Shown piece after piece: positions 25,664 to 33,669 of a stretch of DNA of 64,000 nt. The translations under genes were made by a program, and so were the position numbers. Under the pieces are notes generated by a model that did no database searches, was not told the DNA's origin, and saw nothing but the letters and a program-made list of their open reading frames with translations. Location: the NCBI RefSeq assembly GCF_014467075.1, contig NZ_AP023027.1, positions 209,001-273,000 of the forward strand, read 5' to 3'. The first letter of the stretch is position 1; every line of letters starts with the position of its first letter. This stretch comes from Anaerostipes caccae L1-92. GTDB lineage: Bacteria > Bacillota > Clostridia > Lachnospirales > Lachnospiraceae.

Positions 25664-27178
25664 TTGGATTATAAATTAATAAATTTTTGTGAGTTTGACA
25701 AATATGCAGTAAAAAGTTATTGCGCCATACATGGGGTTGACGAGAGTGCCAACCTTGGGGATATTACGAAAGTTGATGAGAAAAAGCTACCTTATTTCAA
25801 CTTTATCTGCGGTGGAAGCCCGTGTCAGGATTTCTCCCTAAGTGGGAAGCTGGCCGGTTCCGTCTGGAGGTGCAGAGATTGCGGGCATGAGGTAAACCCG
25901 CTGCAGGTACATTGGAGCAAACGGGATTTTTGTGAAAAATGCGGCTCAAAGAATCTGGATAAAACAAGGTCCTCTCTCCTTGTAGAGTGGCTTCGGGTTA
26001 TCCGGGAAGTAAAGCCGATGTTTGGAATTTATGAGAATGTAAAAAATATTGTTCAGGCAAGGTTTCTAAACAGCACATTCCGTCTATTTGAGCAGGAATT
26101 GCAGGAATATGGATACAACACCTATTGGAAGATATTGAACGCGAAAAATTATGGGATTCCGCAAAACCGGGAACGGGTATACCTCGTCCTGATTAAAAAG
26201 GAATGTGATAATGGAAAATTCGTATTCCCAGAGCCAATGGAAAACGGGAGGCGGCTGATGGATATCCTTGAAGATGAGGTAGATGAGAAATATTATCTGT
26301 CAGATGATAAAGTGCAGAAACTGATTACAGACATGAAGGAGCGGAAAGCGCTTCTGTATATGCCTGGGGAAGAGGAACTGAAACAGTGGGAAAATAAACT
26401 GTATAAAGTTGGACAGGTTCAGGGGTATCTTGGCGATCCCCAGACTGGCAGGGTATACTCTGCAATCGGTTCCAGCCCTACTTTGCTGGCAAGCGGTGCC
26501 GGAAGAAATAAAATAGCCGTGGTCGGAAGTATTGGAAATTCCCAACAGAGTGTTATACTATCAGGGATGGGAACTGCCAATACCCAGCTTGCGAGCCACG
26601 ACCAGACAAAGATTTTGCAAGTGGGGGCAATCCGTGGAAGATATAATGAAGAGGGAAGAGTCGAACAGCACCTGGAACTAAAGGATAAGCCTTGGTGCAG
26701 CTATGCGATTACCTCCGTACAGAAGGATAACATCATTCTGGTGCGGCAGGACACCGTAAAAGGCTACGAGGAATGTATGGCAGAGGGAGTTGTAAATATC
26801 GCCTATCCGAATGCTGCCGGAAAACGGGGCCGGGTACAGGGACATGGGACCATCTGCCCGACAATCACTGCGCAGGGAAATTCCCTGTGCAGGCTGGAAT
26901 CAATCCTTCGTATCAGGCGGCTTACACCATTAGAGTGCTTCAGGCTGATGGGTTTTGATGATGAAGATTACCAGAAGGTCCTGGAAGCGGGCATCAGTAA
27001 CAGCCAGGCATATAAGCAGGCAGGAAATTCGATTGTAGTGAATGTCTTAACCAGTATTTTTGAAGCTTTATATAGCGCTATGCCTTACCTGTTTGAAGAT
27101 GTAAAGATAGGAAGCTTTTTTTCCGGGATAGGTGCCTTCGAGAAAGCACTGGAACGATTTTATGGGAACCGTCAATGA
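25664..27178 (+). CDS. Circularly permuted cytosine-5 DNA methyltransferase
   Basis: The 504-aa protein has the C5 methyltransferase motifs in an unusual order. It begins just after where motif I should be (CEFDKYAVKSY, motif II region). Motif IV GGSPCQDFS holds the catalytic Cys near residue 54, followed by motif VI YENVKNI near 122 and VIII QNRERVYLV near 166. A long target-recognition region comes next, then IX RLTPLECFRLMGF and X QAGNSIVVNV. Motif I, FFSGIGAFE, is at the very end (about 485-493). A zinc ribbon (CRDC and CEKC, residues 69-93) is inserted after motif IV. No frame upstream could supply a second motif I because TAG lies at 25640. Confidence 0.8.
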   Translation: MDYKLINFCEFDKYAVKSYCAIHGVDESANLGDITKVDEKKLPYFNFICGGSPCQDFSLSGKLAGSVWRCRDCGHEVNPLQVHWSKRDFCEKCGSKNLDKTRSSLLVEWLRVIREVKPMFGIYENVKNIVQARFLNSTFRLFEQELQEYGYNTYWKILNAKNYGIPQNRERVYLVLIKKECDNGKFVFPEPMENGRRLMDILEDEVDEKYYLSDDKVQKLITDMKERKALLYMPGEEELKQWENKLYKVGQVQGYLGDPQTGRVYSAIGSSPTLLASGAGRNKIAVVGSIGNSQQSVILSGMGTANTQLASHDQTKILQVGAIRGRYNEEGRVEQHLELKDKPWCSYAITSVQKDNIILVRQDTVKGYEECMAEGVVNIAYPNAAGKRGRVQGHGTICPTITAQGNSLCRLESILRIRRLTPLECFRLMGFDDEDYQKVLEAGISNSQAYKQAGNSIVVNVLTSIFEALYSAMPYLFEDVKIGSFFSGIGAFEKALERFYGNRQ

Positions 27179-27386
27179 CAGAGATATAAAATCTTAATAT
27201 AAAGAACATCAATGCAGAATGGATTGGGAAAAACAGAACTATTTTAAACAGCAGGTCAAGGGATGCTATCAAATGCGGCAACCTAGTATCAAAAACAAAA
27301 GTGGAATTCTGCTATCAGGTTTAATTGACTGATAGCAGATAACCTTGGAATGTGATATCACAAAGCCTTTGATGATATCATACTCC

Positions 27387-27430
27387 ATACTGCCTGCTAT
27401 CAGATATATGAAGCTGATAGCAGGCAGTAT
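27387..27430. repeat. Perfect 17-bp inverted repeat
   Basis: Arms at 27387-27403 and 27414-27430 are exact reverse complements (beginning ATACTGCCTG), with a 10-nt spacer. The inner part contains the iterated CTATCAG core. The same 10-nt spacing occurs in the pair at 27309-27338, arguing for binding by a dimeric protein rather than an RNA hairpin alone. Confidence 0.75.
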
Positions 27431-27439
27431 GTGATTTGA

Positions 27440-27466
27440 GGGGAAACTGCTGTCAGTTTCCCTTTT
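27440..27466 (+). terminator. Terminator-like hairpin inside the repeat region
   Basis: GGGAAACTG/CAGTTTCCC, 9 bp with a CTGT loop, then TTTT. It may end the transcript from the methyltransferase. Confidence 0.5.
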
Positions 27467-27553
27467 CTGCTATCAGATTTTCGCGTAATATCCGCGGAAT
27501 TGATAGCAAAAAATTGTGAATGATATCAGCTTTTTGAGGCTGATATGGGGGTA

Positions 27554-27629
27554 TTAGGGGATCTCCCCTAACAAGATGGATTTTGTACGGCAAAATCCGT
27601 ATCTTGCAGAGGACTGGCAAAGCCAGTCC
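27554..27629. promoter_or_regulatory. Hairpin cluster, oriT candidate
   Basis: Three strong hairpins in 76 nt: TTAGGGG/CCCCTAA around ATCT (27554-27571); a 35-nt structure CAAGAT-GGATTTTG / CAAAATCC-ATCTTG (27572-27606); and GGACTGGC-AAA-GCCAGTCC (27611-27629). oriT sites of MOBP relaxases commonly contain an inverted repeat next to the nick site. The relaxase and MobC genes lie 4 kb downstream. oriT is an inference; no nick consensus is claimed. Confidence 0.4.
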
Positions 27630-27707
27630 GGACCGGCCCCTTAGATTTTCAGAAGTAAAGAGGGCAAAAAGAAAAGGGAAGGAGCTGGAACTGTAATAGA
27701 ACCTATT

Positions 27708-27932
27708 GTGAAAGAGCAGATATTGGTGGTCAGGGATACTGGTGAAACCAATATGTTTGACGTGACTGCAGTTACGAAAATTGCACTAAAAATGGGATTT
27801 CTCGAACTGGCGGAATATTTGCAGAACCATAAAAGCGAATATTGCCATTTTATTATATGGGGGAAAACTTCCGAACAAGAGCATCAGAAAAAGGAGGACA
27901 TTCCCAAACAGGACAGACAGAAAAATAGATAA
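27708..27932 (+). CDS. DUF5049-like small protein (74 aa)
   Basis: The core ILVVRDTGETNMFD, then ALKMGFLELAEYL and YCHFIIWG, matches my memory of DUF5049, a short family of phage and mobile elements of unknown function. GTG 27708 is the first canonical start. However, the frame is open upstream (IEPIV precedes it) and the good ribosome site GGAAGGAG at 27678-27684 is 23 nt away, so an ATA at 27696 could be the real start. Basic tail ending RQKNR. Confidence 0.55.
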   Translation: MKEQILVVRDTGETNMFDVTAVTKIALKMGFLELAEYLQNHKSEYCHFIIWGKTSEQEHQKKEDIPKQDRQKNR

Positions 27933-27957
27933 TACAGAATGTAAAGGAGACAGAGTA

Positions 27958-29010
27958 TTGAGGTATGAACCAGAGGAATTTGAACGATTAAAAGATTACG
28001 TGGACGAATTCATGAAGAGAGGACCATTGGGAGACATTTTTACCCCATTTTTCTATAAGCCGTATCCTTACAACCAAACCGAAAATGTTCTGGATACGCT
28101 CCGGTTTGCGGATGCCAGGAAGCTGCTTATTGATTACTTATATAAGGTCAGCCGTGCAAAAAGCATTGAGGTTACAAGGCAGACAGAAGGCTTGATCGGA
28201 GAACTATGGGAATATGGATATCCTGACAAAAATAGAGAGTCGGACTTTTTGAAAAATCTGGCCTGGGATATATGCAGAATGACAAAATCTGTTGATTACT
28301 GGCAATGGGAAGCGATGCGTTTACCAGGAGAATCGGAGTCGGACGTAGTGAGACGTACCTATCAGGAGATAAAGAATCCGGAGAAGCGGCGTGAGTTCAT
28401 GCAATTCTGGATTGACTATTTGGAACGTATGAGGCCCAAATATGAACTGGAAATACAGGCTGCGGAAGTTTTAACAAGACTAAACAAAGGATTTACGCAC
28501 ATGGAAACTCCATTTATGGAGAGAATTAAGGTACTCGTAGAAAATAAAAAATTTTTAGATTCTCAAAAGTATCATGATGCCAGTATTTACTATATCCTAA
28601 AAAAAGAACAGGATGGGGCCGTCAGTTACAAGGGAGTTGCTGAATATGAGCAGGAAATGGCAGTCTATTTTTCTATTTCTAAGGAAGAAGTTACTGAAAT
28701 TTATATAGGTGATACATCGGTTCATGAGGATCTGTTTAAACCGATGGAAGAAGGCTATAAAATAGCGGCGATTACGATGGATGGCCACTTTAATGTCTGG
28801 GACGAACTTGACAGGGAGGGCCTCGACGCGTTGCCCCATAGAGAGGGATTTGAGGATTACCTTATTTACTGTAAAGAAAGAAATATCACAGCGGCGTCTA
28901 TTACAGCGTCTATCGGATGGAGTGTAGGAGATCTGCTTGATGAGGTAAAATTACAGAAGCAGGATTATATGAATCATGTGAGCCAGGCAGACAGAAAAAG
29001 GACTCGATAG
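27958..29010 (+). CDS. Hypothetical protein, family A copy 1 (350 aa)
   Basis: TTG 27958 follows AAAGGAGA. No known family. It shares two modules with the next two genes: a middle helical part (LPGESESDVVRRTYQEI with PEKRREFMQFWIDYLER) and a C-terminal module YKIAAITMDGHFNVWDEL followed by YCKERNITAASI and GWSVGDLL. The helical part also occurs in the protein at 33659. The end is RKRTR. Probably cytosolic. Confidence 0.6.
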   Translation: MRYEPEEFERLKDYVDEFMKRGPLGDIFTPFFYKPYPYNQTENVLDTLRFADARKLLIDYLYKVSRAKSIEVTRQTEGLIGELWEYGYPDKNRESDFLKNLAWDICRMTKSVDYWQWEAMRLPGESESDVVRRTYQEIKNPEKRREFMQFWIDYLERMRPKYELEIQAAEVLTRLNKGFTHMETPFMERIKVLVENKKFLDSQKYHDASIYYILKKEQDGAVSYKGVAEYEQEMAVYFSISKEEVTEIYIGDTSVHEDLFKPMEEGYKIAAITMDGHFNVWDELDREGLDALPHREGFEDYLIYCKERNITAASITASIGWSVGDLLDEVKLQKQDYMNHVSQADRKRTR

Positions 29011-29102
29011 TGAAAAAACTGAAATGGCAGGTAAACCGCCATGTAAAGGGCAGGGTAAGAAAAATGGCTATAACGGTTATTTAGAAAAGAGGAGACAGGA
29101 CA

Positions 29103-29927
29103 TTGAAATATGAACCGGAAAAGTTTGAAGCATCAGGGATACATGAGGTGAGAGAACTGGGAATGGGGAAGGATTTATCCAGGGATATCTGCAATATGCT
29201 GAACGCTGTTGGGGGTGGGGAATGGAATGCAGCGCGCTTACCCGGAGAATCAGAGGCACATGCGGTGGAAAGAATGTGCAGGGAAATAAATAATCCAGAG
29301 AAGAAACAGGAATTTATGCAGTTCTGGCTTGACTATCTGAAACGCAAGCAGCCAGAATATGGGCTGGAAATACAGATTGCAAGAGTCCTGACGGAATTAA
29401 ATAGTCTGCCCCCAAAGATACAAAACCCCCAGATGGATGTACTCAAAGTGCTTTGTGAAAACAAAGAGTTTTTGGATTCGCAAAAGTACCAGGGAGCCAT
29501 TATCTATCATATTTTAAAAATGGAGGCGCACGGAGAGGACACCTATCAGGGATTGGCAGAATATGGGCAGGACAGGGCTGTTAGTTTTTCTCCTTCTGCG
29601 CATAAGACTGTTGAATTTAATATTGGATACGCATATACAGATAAATATCTGTTTGGGCTGCTGGAGGAAGGGTACAAAATTGCTGCAATGACAATGGACG
29701 GCCATTTGGACGCCTGGGAGGAACTGAGCAGGTGGGGCATTGGAGCAATCCCCCATAAAATGGGGGTAGCGGATTACCTGGAATACTGTAAAGAAAACAA
29801 CATTTCAGCAGCGGCTATTAAGGCTGCTACTGGGTGGGAGGTATTAGATTTATTTAAGATGGCAGAACTGGAAAAACAGGACTCTGCTTATAAACCGCAC
29901 CTGGAGAGCAGACACAACAGCCGTTGA
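29103..29927 (+). CDS. Hypothetical protein, family A copy 2 (274 aa)
   Basis: TTG 29103 follows AGAGGAG. It is a shortened sister of the gene at 27958: it keeps the KYEPEKFEASG start, LPGESEAHAVERMCREI and the C-terminal YKIAAMTMDGHLDAWEEL with YCKENNISAAAI, but lacks roughly 70 residues near the N-terminus. Ends ESRHNSR. The intergenic 92 nt upstream contain no gene. Confidence 0.6.
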   Translation: MKYEPEKFEASGIHEVRELGMGKDLSRDICNMLNAVGGGEWNAARLPGESEAHAVERMCREINNPEKKQEFMQFWLDYLKRKQPEYGLEIQIARVLTELNSLPPKIQNPQMDVLKVLCENKEFLDSQKYQGAIIYHILKMEAHGEDTYQGLAEYGQDRAVSFSPSAHKTVEFNIGYAYTDKYLFGLLEEGYKIAAMTMDGHLDAWEELSRWGIGAIPHKMGVADYLEYCKENNISAAAIKAATGWEVLDLFKMAELEKQDSAYKPHLESRHNSR

Positions 29928-29950
29928 TAAAGAAATAGGTGAGGTGGAAT

Positions 29951-30865
29951 ATGGAAGCAAAACAGACAGAAACTGAGAGATTGATCTATGACAGTAAGGA
30001 GTATCTGAAACGAAACCACTTTGGAGAATACACCCTGCTGTATATCTTGAACAAGGACAGGGTGAAGGGCAGCCCATACCAATATGCAGCAGTTGCGAGT
30101 ACCGATGAAGCCAGGTTATTTTTCAATGTGTACGCTAAGGAAGACCAGCCTGATATTTACCGGATTGGAATGTGCAGTACAGATGATGACCTGTTCTATG
30201 ACTTGGAATTTGATGATTGTACGATAGCAGCCATGACAATAGAGGGCCATTATGATACATGGGAGGAACTGGCTGACACCCCATTGGAGGAAATTACATA
30301 TTTAGGGGGACTGGAAACTTATCTGGAATATTGCAGGGAAAATAACATCACAAAGGAATCCATACAAAAAGCTGTTGGCTTGGAGGTGTGCGACATTATG
30401 GAGAGACTGGATAAAAATAAGAGTATTCCTTTACAGGGAATGGATGAGGAGTACCAGCAGCTACAGAAGGTTGTGGATACAATCCTAAATGGAACAGATG
30501 AGCGTGATTTGAGATTGGCGCAGGACATGCTGAATGGTATATGGTCTATTGATCAAAAGGAACCTATTTTAAAGCGCACGGATTTACAACAGGCTGCCTG
30601 CGATATCTGTATTTTAGTCCGGGATCATATGCCGGAGGTTTGGGCGGAAAAGCTGCAGTCTGGAGATACCGAAGTTGACCTGGCAAAAGAGACATACGGC
30701 AGGCTGGCAACATTATATGGAAGGAAGACCGAAGCGCAGTTTCTGCGAAATGCTGAGATGGGGGAACTTCCGGAGACGGCCCGTAAAAAAATAAGTGAGA
30801 TTCTGGCGGTATTAAAAAAGTATGAAAACAAGGATAAGAAGCCGCTATCAGGACATAGCCGGTAG
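29951..30865 (+). CDS. Hypothetical protein, family A copy 3 (304 aa)
   Basis: I chose ATG 29951, behind GGTGAGGTGG, over GTG 29939. The N-terminal half corresponds to the C-terminal module of copies 1 and 2: IAAMTIEGHYDTWEEL then YCRENNITKESI and GLEVCDIM. The second half is a different helical domain, with ATLYGRKTEAQFL. Thus the modules are in a new order. Ends PLSGHSR. Confidence 0.58.
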   Translation: MEAKQTETERLIYDSKEYLKRNHFGEYTLLYILNKDRVKGSPYQYAAVASTDEARLFFNVYAKEDQPDIYRIGMCSTDDDLFYDLEFDDCTIAAMTIEGHYDTWEELADTPLEEITYLGGLETYLEYCRENNITKESIQKAVGLEVCDIMERLDKNKSIPLQGMDEEYQQLQKVVDTILNGTDERDLRLAQDMLNGIWSIDQKEPILKRTDLQQAACDICILVRDHMPEVWAEKLQSGDTEVDLAKETYGRLATLYGRKTEAQFLRNAEMGELPETARKKISEILAVLKKYENKDKKPLSGHSR

Positions 30866-30888
30866 GATACCGGGCAAGGAGGCATTAT

Positions 30889-31305
30889 TTGAAACAATTG
30901 AATACGGCCACGGAACTGCTGGCCTATCTCGATGACTTTTCTATACCATTTTCACTGAATGAGGAACATGCCCAGGTTCTGTTGGACTATATGGAGGGAA
31001 GTGCCTATGGGCTACACGTAGATGAAAAAGGGCAGCTCTATTGGGTGGATTTAGAGGGAGAACAAATAGAAGAAATCACCATGGACGAGGTTACATTCCT
31101 TGCCTGTGAATGGAACAATGAATTCATCTTAGATTCCAGACAGAGACTGGAAGAGAAAGCTGGAAGCAGTGAAGAGAGGGAAATCATAGACAGGATAAAA
31201 CAGCTAAAAAAAGATGAGAGGCTGTTAGACGATATATATGAACAGACCTCCTTATGGAAACAGGTAAATCAAAAAGCGACACCGGCGAAGAAAAATTCCC
31301 GCTGA
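30889..31305 (+). CDS. Hypothetical protein, family B copy 1 (138 aa)
   Basis: TTG 30889 follows AAGGAGG. A small acidic protein with LLAYLDDFSIPFSLN, a strand GYxLxVDEKGQLYWVDLEG, and a helical C-terminal half. It is a paralogue of the following gene, with the same order of elements. The basic tail TPAKKNSR is arginine-terminal. Family not recognised. Confidence 0.55.
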   Translation: MKQLNTATELLAYLDDFSIPFSLNEEHAQVLLDYMEGSAYGLHVDEKGQLYWVDLEGEQIEEITMDEVTFLACEWNNEFILDSRQRLEEKAGSSEEREIIDRIKQLKKDERLLDDIYEQTSLWKQVNQKATPAKKNSR

Positions 31306-31335
31306 TAGAATGAATTATGGAAAGAAGGGGATGAT

Positions 31336-31776
31336 TTGGGACGAATTGAAACATCTGGAAAATTAATGGAATATCTTGACGAGTTTGATATACTTTTTCC
31401 ACTTACCCGCGCGGAGGCTGAACAGGTAGTGGGGTATACAACTAAAAGTGGCTATACATTAGAAACAGACGGCCACGGACAATTGTATAAGGTGGACATG
31501 GAATCTGGTGATTCTTTGGAGACGGATATTGACCAGGTGATTGATGCTGCGTGTGAGCAGAACTACAAGATGATATCTGATACCAGGGACTATTTTAAGT
31601 TAAGCAGACACTCTGAATGGCAAATTCTTCATAAAACCCTGGAAGGATTGAAAGCGGACGAGAAAATACTAAATGCCGCTTTCCAGAGGACCTATTATCA
31701 AAAGGAGCTGCGTGGAAAGATACAGGAAATCCTGCCTCCCGTGGATATCACGGCTGGGCGGAGATCAGTAAGATGA
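31336..31776 (+). CDS. Hypothetical protein, family B copy 2 (146 aa)
   Basis: TTG 31336 follows AGAAGGGG. Paralogue of 30889: LMEYLDEFDILFPLT, SGYTLETDGHGQLYKVDM, and a helical second half with KADEKILNAAF against KKDERLLDDIY in copy 1. The two have clearly diverged. Ends GRRSVR. It is the last gene before the mobilisation genes; a terminator follows. Confidence 0.55.
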   Translation: MGRIETSGKLMEYLDEFDILFPLTRAEAEQVVGYTTKSGYTLETDGHGQLYKVDMESGDSLETDIDQVIDAACEQNYKMISDTRDYFKLSRHSEWQILHKTLEGLKADEKILNAAFQRTYYQKELRGKIQEILPPVDITAGRRSVR

Positions 31777-31793
31777 TAAGTAAAGTATCAAGA

Positions 31794-31834
31794 GGGAAGG
31801 AATATAGCTGATTGCTGTGGTTCCTTCCTTTTCT
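31794..31834 (+). terminator. Intrinsic terminator before mobC
   Basis: GGAAGGAA (31795-31802) pairs with TTCCTTCC (31821-31828), followed by TTTTCTTTT. The loop is 18 nt. Confidence 0.6.
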
Positions 31835-31888
31835 TTTGCTGTTTATTCGATGAAAGGATGTGAGTAGAGACTGAGAAGCGTAAAAAAG

Positions 31889-32212
31889 ATGAACTGCCGG
31901 AAAGAAATTCGGCTGTCATGCGAGGAATTGGAGGAGCTGAACAGGAAGGCAAAAGAGAGAGGGCTATCCGATTCGCAGTATCTGAGGATGCTGATAACCA
32001 ACCGCCCCAGAGATTATCCGGAACTTCTGGAAGCATTACAGAATCTCACGAATGAGATAAACCATATCGGGATAAACATCAACCAAATTGTCAAAAACAA
32101 CAACAGCGGCTTATACCATGAATCCGATAAAAAACGTCTGTATGTTTATATGAAGCAGATCAAGGAGGCAGTCATGCAGGTAGTCAGCCATTTGGACATA
32201 GCGGGTAATTAA
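31889..32212 (+). CDS. mobC: Relaxosome protein MobC
   Basis: The 107-aa protein has an N-terminal ribbon-helix-helix (KEIRLSCEELEELNRKAKE, then LSDSQYLRML) and the MobC hallmark NEINHIGININQIVKNNN about residues 60-77. MobC binds and opens DNA at oriT for the relaxase. ATG 31889 is the first good start; the ribosome site is weak (GAAAGGAT is 30 nt up). It lies 2 nt upstream of the relaxase gene. Confidence 0.8.
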   Translation: MNCRKEIRLSCEELEELNRKAKERGLSDSQYLRMLITNRPRDYPELLEALQNLTNEINHIGININQIVKNNNSGLYHESDKKRLYVYMKQIKEAVMQVVSHLDIAGN

Positions 32213-32214
32213 GT

Positions 32215-33669
32215 ATGGCTATCAGTAAAATTCTGCATATGGGATGTGCAAAATCGGGATTTCAGGCAAAGCATCTCGCAAATACGATTAATTATATTAC
32301 GAAGGACAGCAAAACTGAAAATGGGTTGTATGTTTCAGGCCATAACTGTCTGCCGGAGACTGCACTGAAACAAATGCTGAACACTAAGCGAAGGTACGAT
32401 AAGATGGGGGGACGCCAGGGATACCATATCATTATCTCATTTGAAGAGGCGGCAGATACCGTTGATAAAGATGTTGCCATGAAGATTATAGGGAAATTTG
32501 TAGAGGAGTACCTTGGAAAAGAGTTTGAGGCAGTCTATGCGCTTCATGATGATACCGATCATATCCACGGCCATATTGCATTTAATAGTGTCCGCTGTAT
32601 TGGAGAAGGGAAGAAATATGATTACCGAAATGGTGATTGGGACAAAATCATACAGCCGCTTGTCAACAAAATCTGTGAAGAGTACCATATGGCAACGCTG
32701 GACATGGATAAAGTACGTCAGAACAGAAAGAAAAAAAAGGAACGCATCTGGGACCAGGGTAAAGATGGTAAATTTAGTTGGAATGATATGATCCGCCGTG
32801 ACATCGACCAGGTGGCGGCCGAGGCGGAAAACTGGGATGAGTTCCTTATTGGAGTGGAGGAACGGGGATATGAGATAAAACAGGGAGCGCATATTCTGTT
32901 AAAGCCGCCAGGTATGGATAAGGGACGCAGGCTGGATACCCTGGGCGGCGATTACACAGAAGAAAAATTACGGGAACGGCTAAGTATCCCCATATCTGCA
33001 AGAGAAAAGGAACTGCCGGAGCCAGTATTGGAACTGCCGCCCAGAGTCAAAAAAGTGACTGGTTATATTCCCAGAAGAAAGTCCCCATTGACTGGATACC
33101 AGAAGATGTATTTTACAAAGTTATACCGGCTGGGCGTCCTAAAAAAACAGCCTTATTCCGATGCTTGGAAATATAAAGAAGATATCCGGAAACTTCATGA
33201 GATACAGGAGAAATATAATTTCATTTCGGCTTATCAGATACATACAGACAAGGACTTGGAAAATATCAGGAAAGCATTGGCTGAACAGGCAAAATCGCTT
33301 AGGCAGGAGAAAAAGAACCAAAAAGAGAACCGTGAAGCCAATACAGAGATATTTGAGCTTTGGGAAAAGCTCCAGGAACTGAAGGTTGAGGTTTCTTTAT
33401 ATGAGGAGGGGTATCAGGAATTTAAGGGAGAATACCTGCAGGCAGAGCAGCTAAAAACGCAGTTGTTGGATATGGGGTACACGTTTGAATCAGCAGAGCG
33501 GTTGTACCTGAATTTCCAGGAGAAAAATCGCCGGCTCAATGAGGTTCTTGCGGAGGTAAGACGACAGCAGAGGATAGGGAAGAAAATCATGCAGGAGCAA
33601 AAGGAGAGAATGCAGAGCAGAGACAAGCAGAAAAGCAGGGAAAGAGGAGGAGAAAGTCGTGATCTATGA
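32215..33669 (+). CDS. MOBP-type relaxase
   Basis: The 484-aa protein nicks oriT and leads the strand into the recipient. It has motif I with TINYITK (Tyr near residue 27) and the histidine triad HDDTDHIHGHIAFN (about residues 111-124). These are the MOBP/VirD2-type signature. The C-terminal half is a long charged coiled coil (residues 360-460) with a very basic end, RDKQKSRERGGESRDL. The gene starts 2 nt after mobC and overlaps the next gene by 11 nt. The catalytic motifs appear intact. Confidence 0.88.
   Translation: MAISKILHMGCAKSGFQAKHLANTINYITKDSKTENGLYVSGHNCLPETALKQMLNTKRRYDKMGGRQGYHIIISFEEAADTVDKDVAMKIIGKFVEEYLGKEFEAVYALHDDTDHIHGHIAFNSVRCIGEGKKYDYRNGDWDKIIQPLVNKICEEYHMATLDMDKVRQNRKKKKERIWDQGKDGKFSWNDMIRRDIDQVAAEAENWDEFLIGVEERGYEIKQGAHILLKPPGMDKGRRLDTLGGDYTEEKLRERLSIPISAREKELPEPVLELPPRVKKVTGYIPRRKSPLTGYQKMYFTKLYRLGVLKKQPYSDAWKYKEDIRKLHEIQEKYNFISAYQIHTDKDLENIRKALAEQAKSLRQEKKNQKENREANTEIFELWEKLQELKVEVSLYEEGYQEFKGEYLQAEQLKTQLLDMGYTFESAERLYLNFQEKNRRLNEVLAEVRRQQRIGKKIMQEQKERMQSRDKQKSRERGGESRDL

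Larger units (their letters stand above)
27264..27546. repeat. Iterated CTGATAGCA motifs, partly palindromic
   Basis: TGCTATCA at 27264-27271; inverted pair CTGCTATCAG (27309-27318) and CTGATAGCAG (27329-27338) around a 10-nt spacer; GTGATATCAC centred at 27356; TGATATCA at 27373-27380; CTGCTATCAG at 27467-27476; TGATAGCA at 27501-27508; ATATCAGC/GCTGATAT at 27523-27530 and 27539-27546. Iterons of this sort bind replication, partition or regulatory proteins. Confidence 0.7.
27179..27707. other. 529-nt non-coding repeat region
   Basis: No ORF with a ribosome site. It holds iterated CTGATAGCA/TGCTATCAG motifs, a perfect 17-bp inverted repeat, several smaller palindromes, a terminator-like hairpin and a cluster of strong hairpins before the next gene. 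These are listed separately. It is the longest repeat-rich intergenic region in the window and the best candidate for a cis-acting site of the element. Confidence 0.8.

Noticed and set aside
27264..27546. CRISPR array
   Set aside because: The repeats are short, inverted and unevenly spaced, and there are no cas genes.
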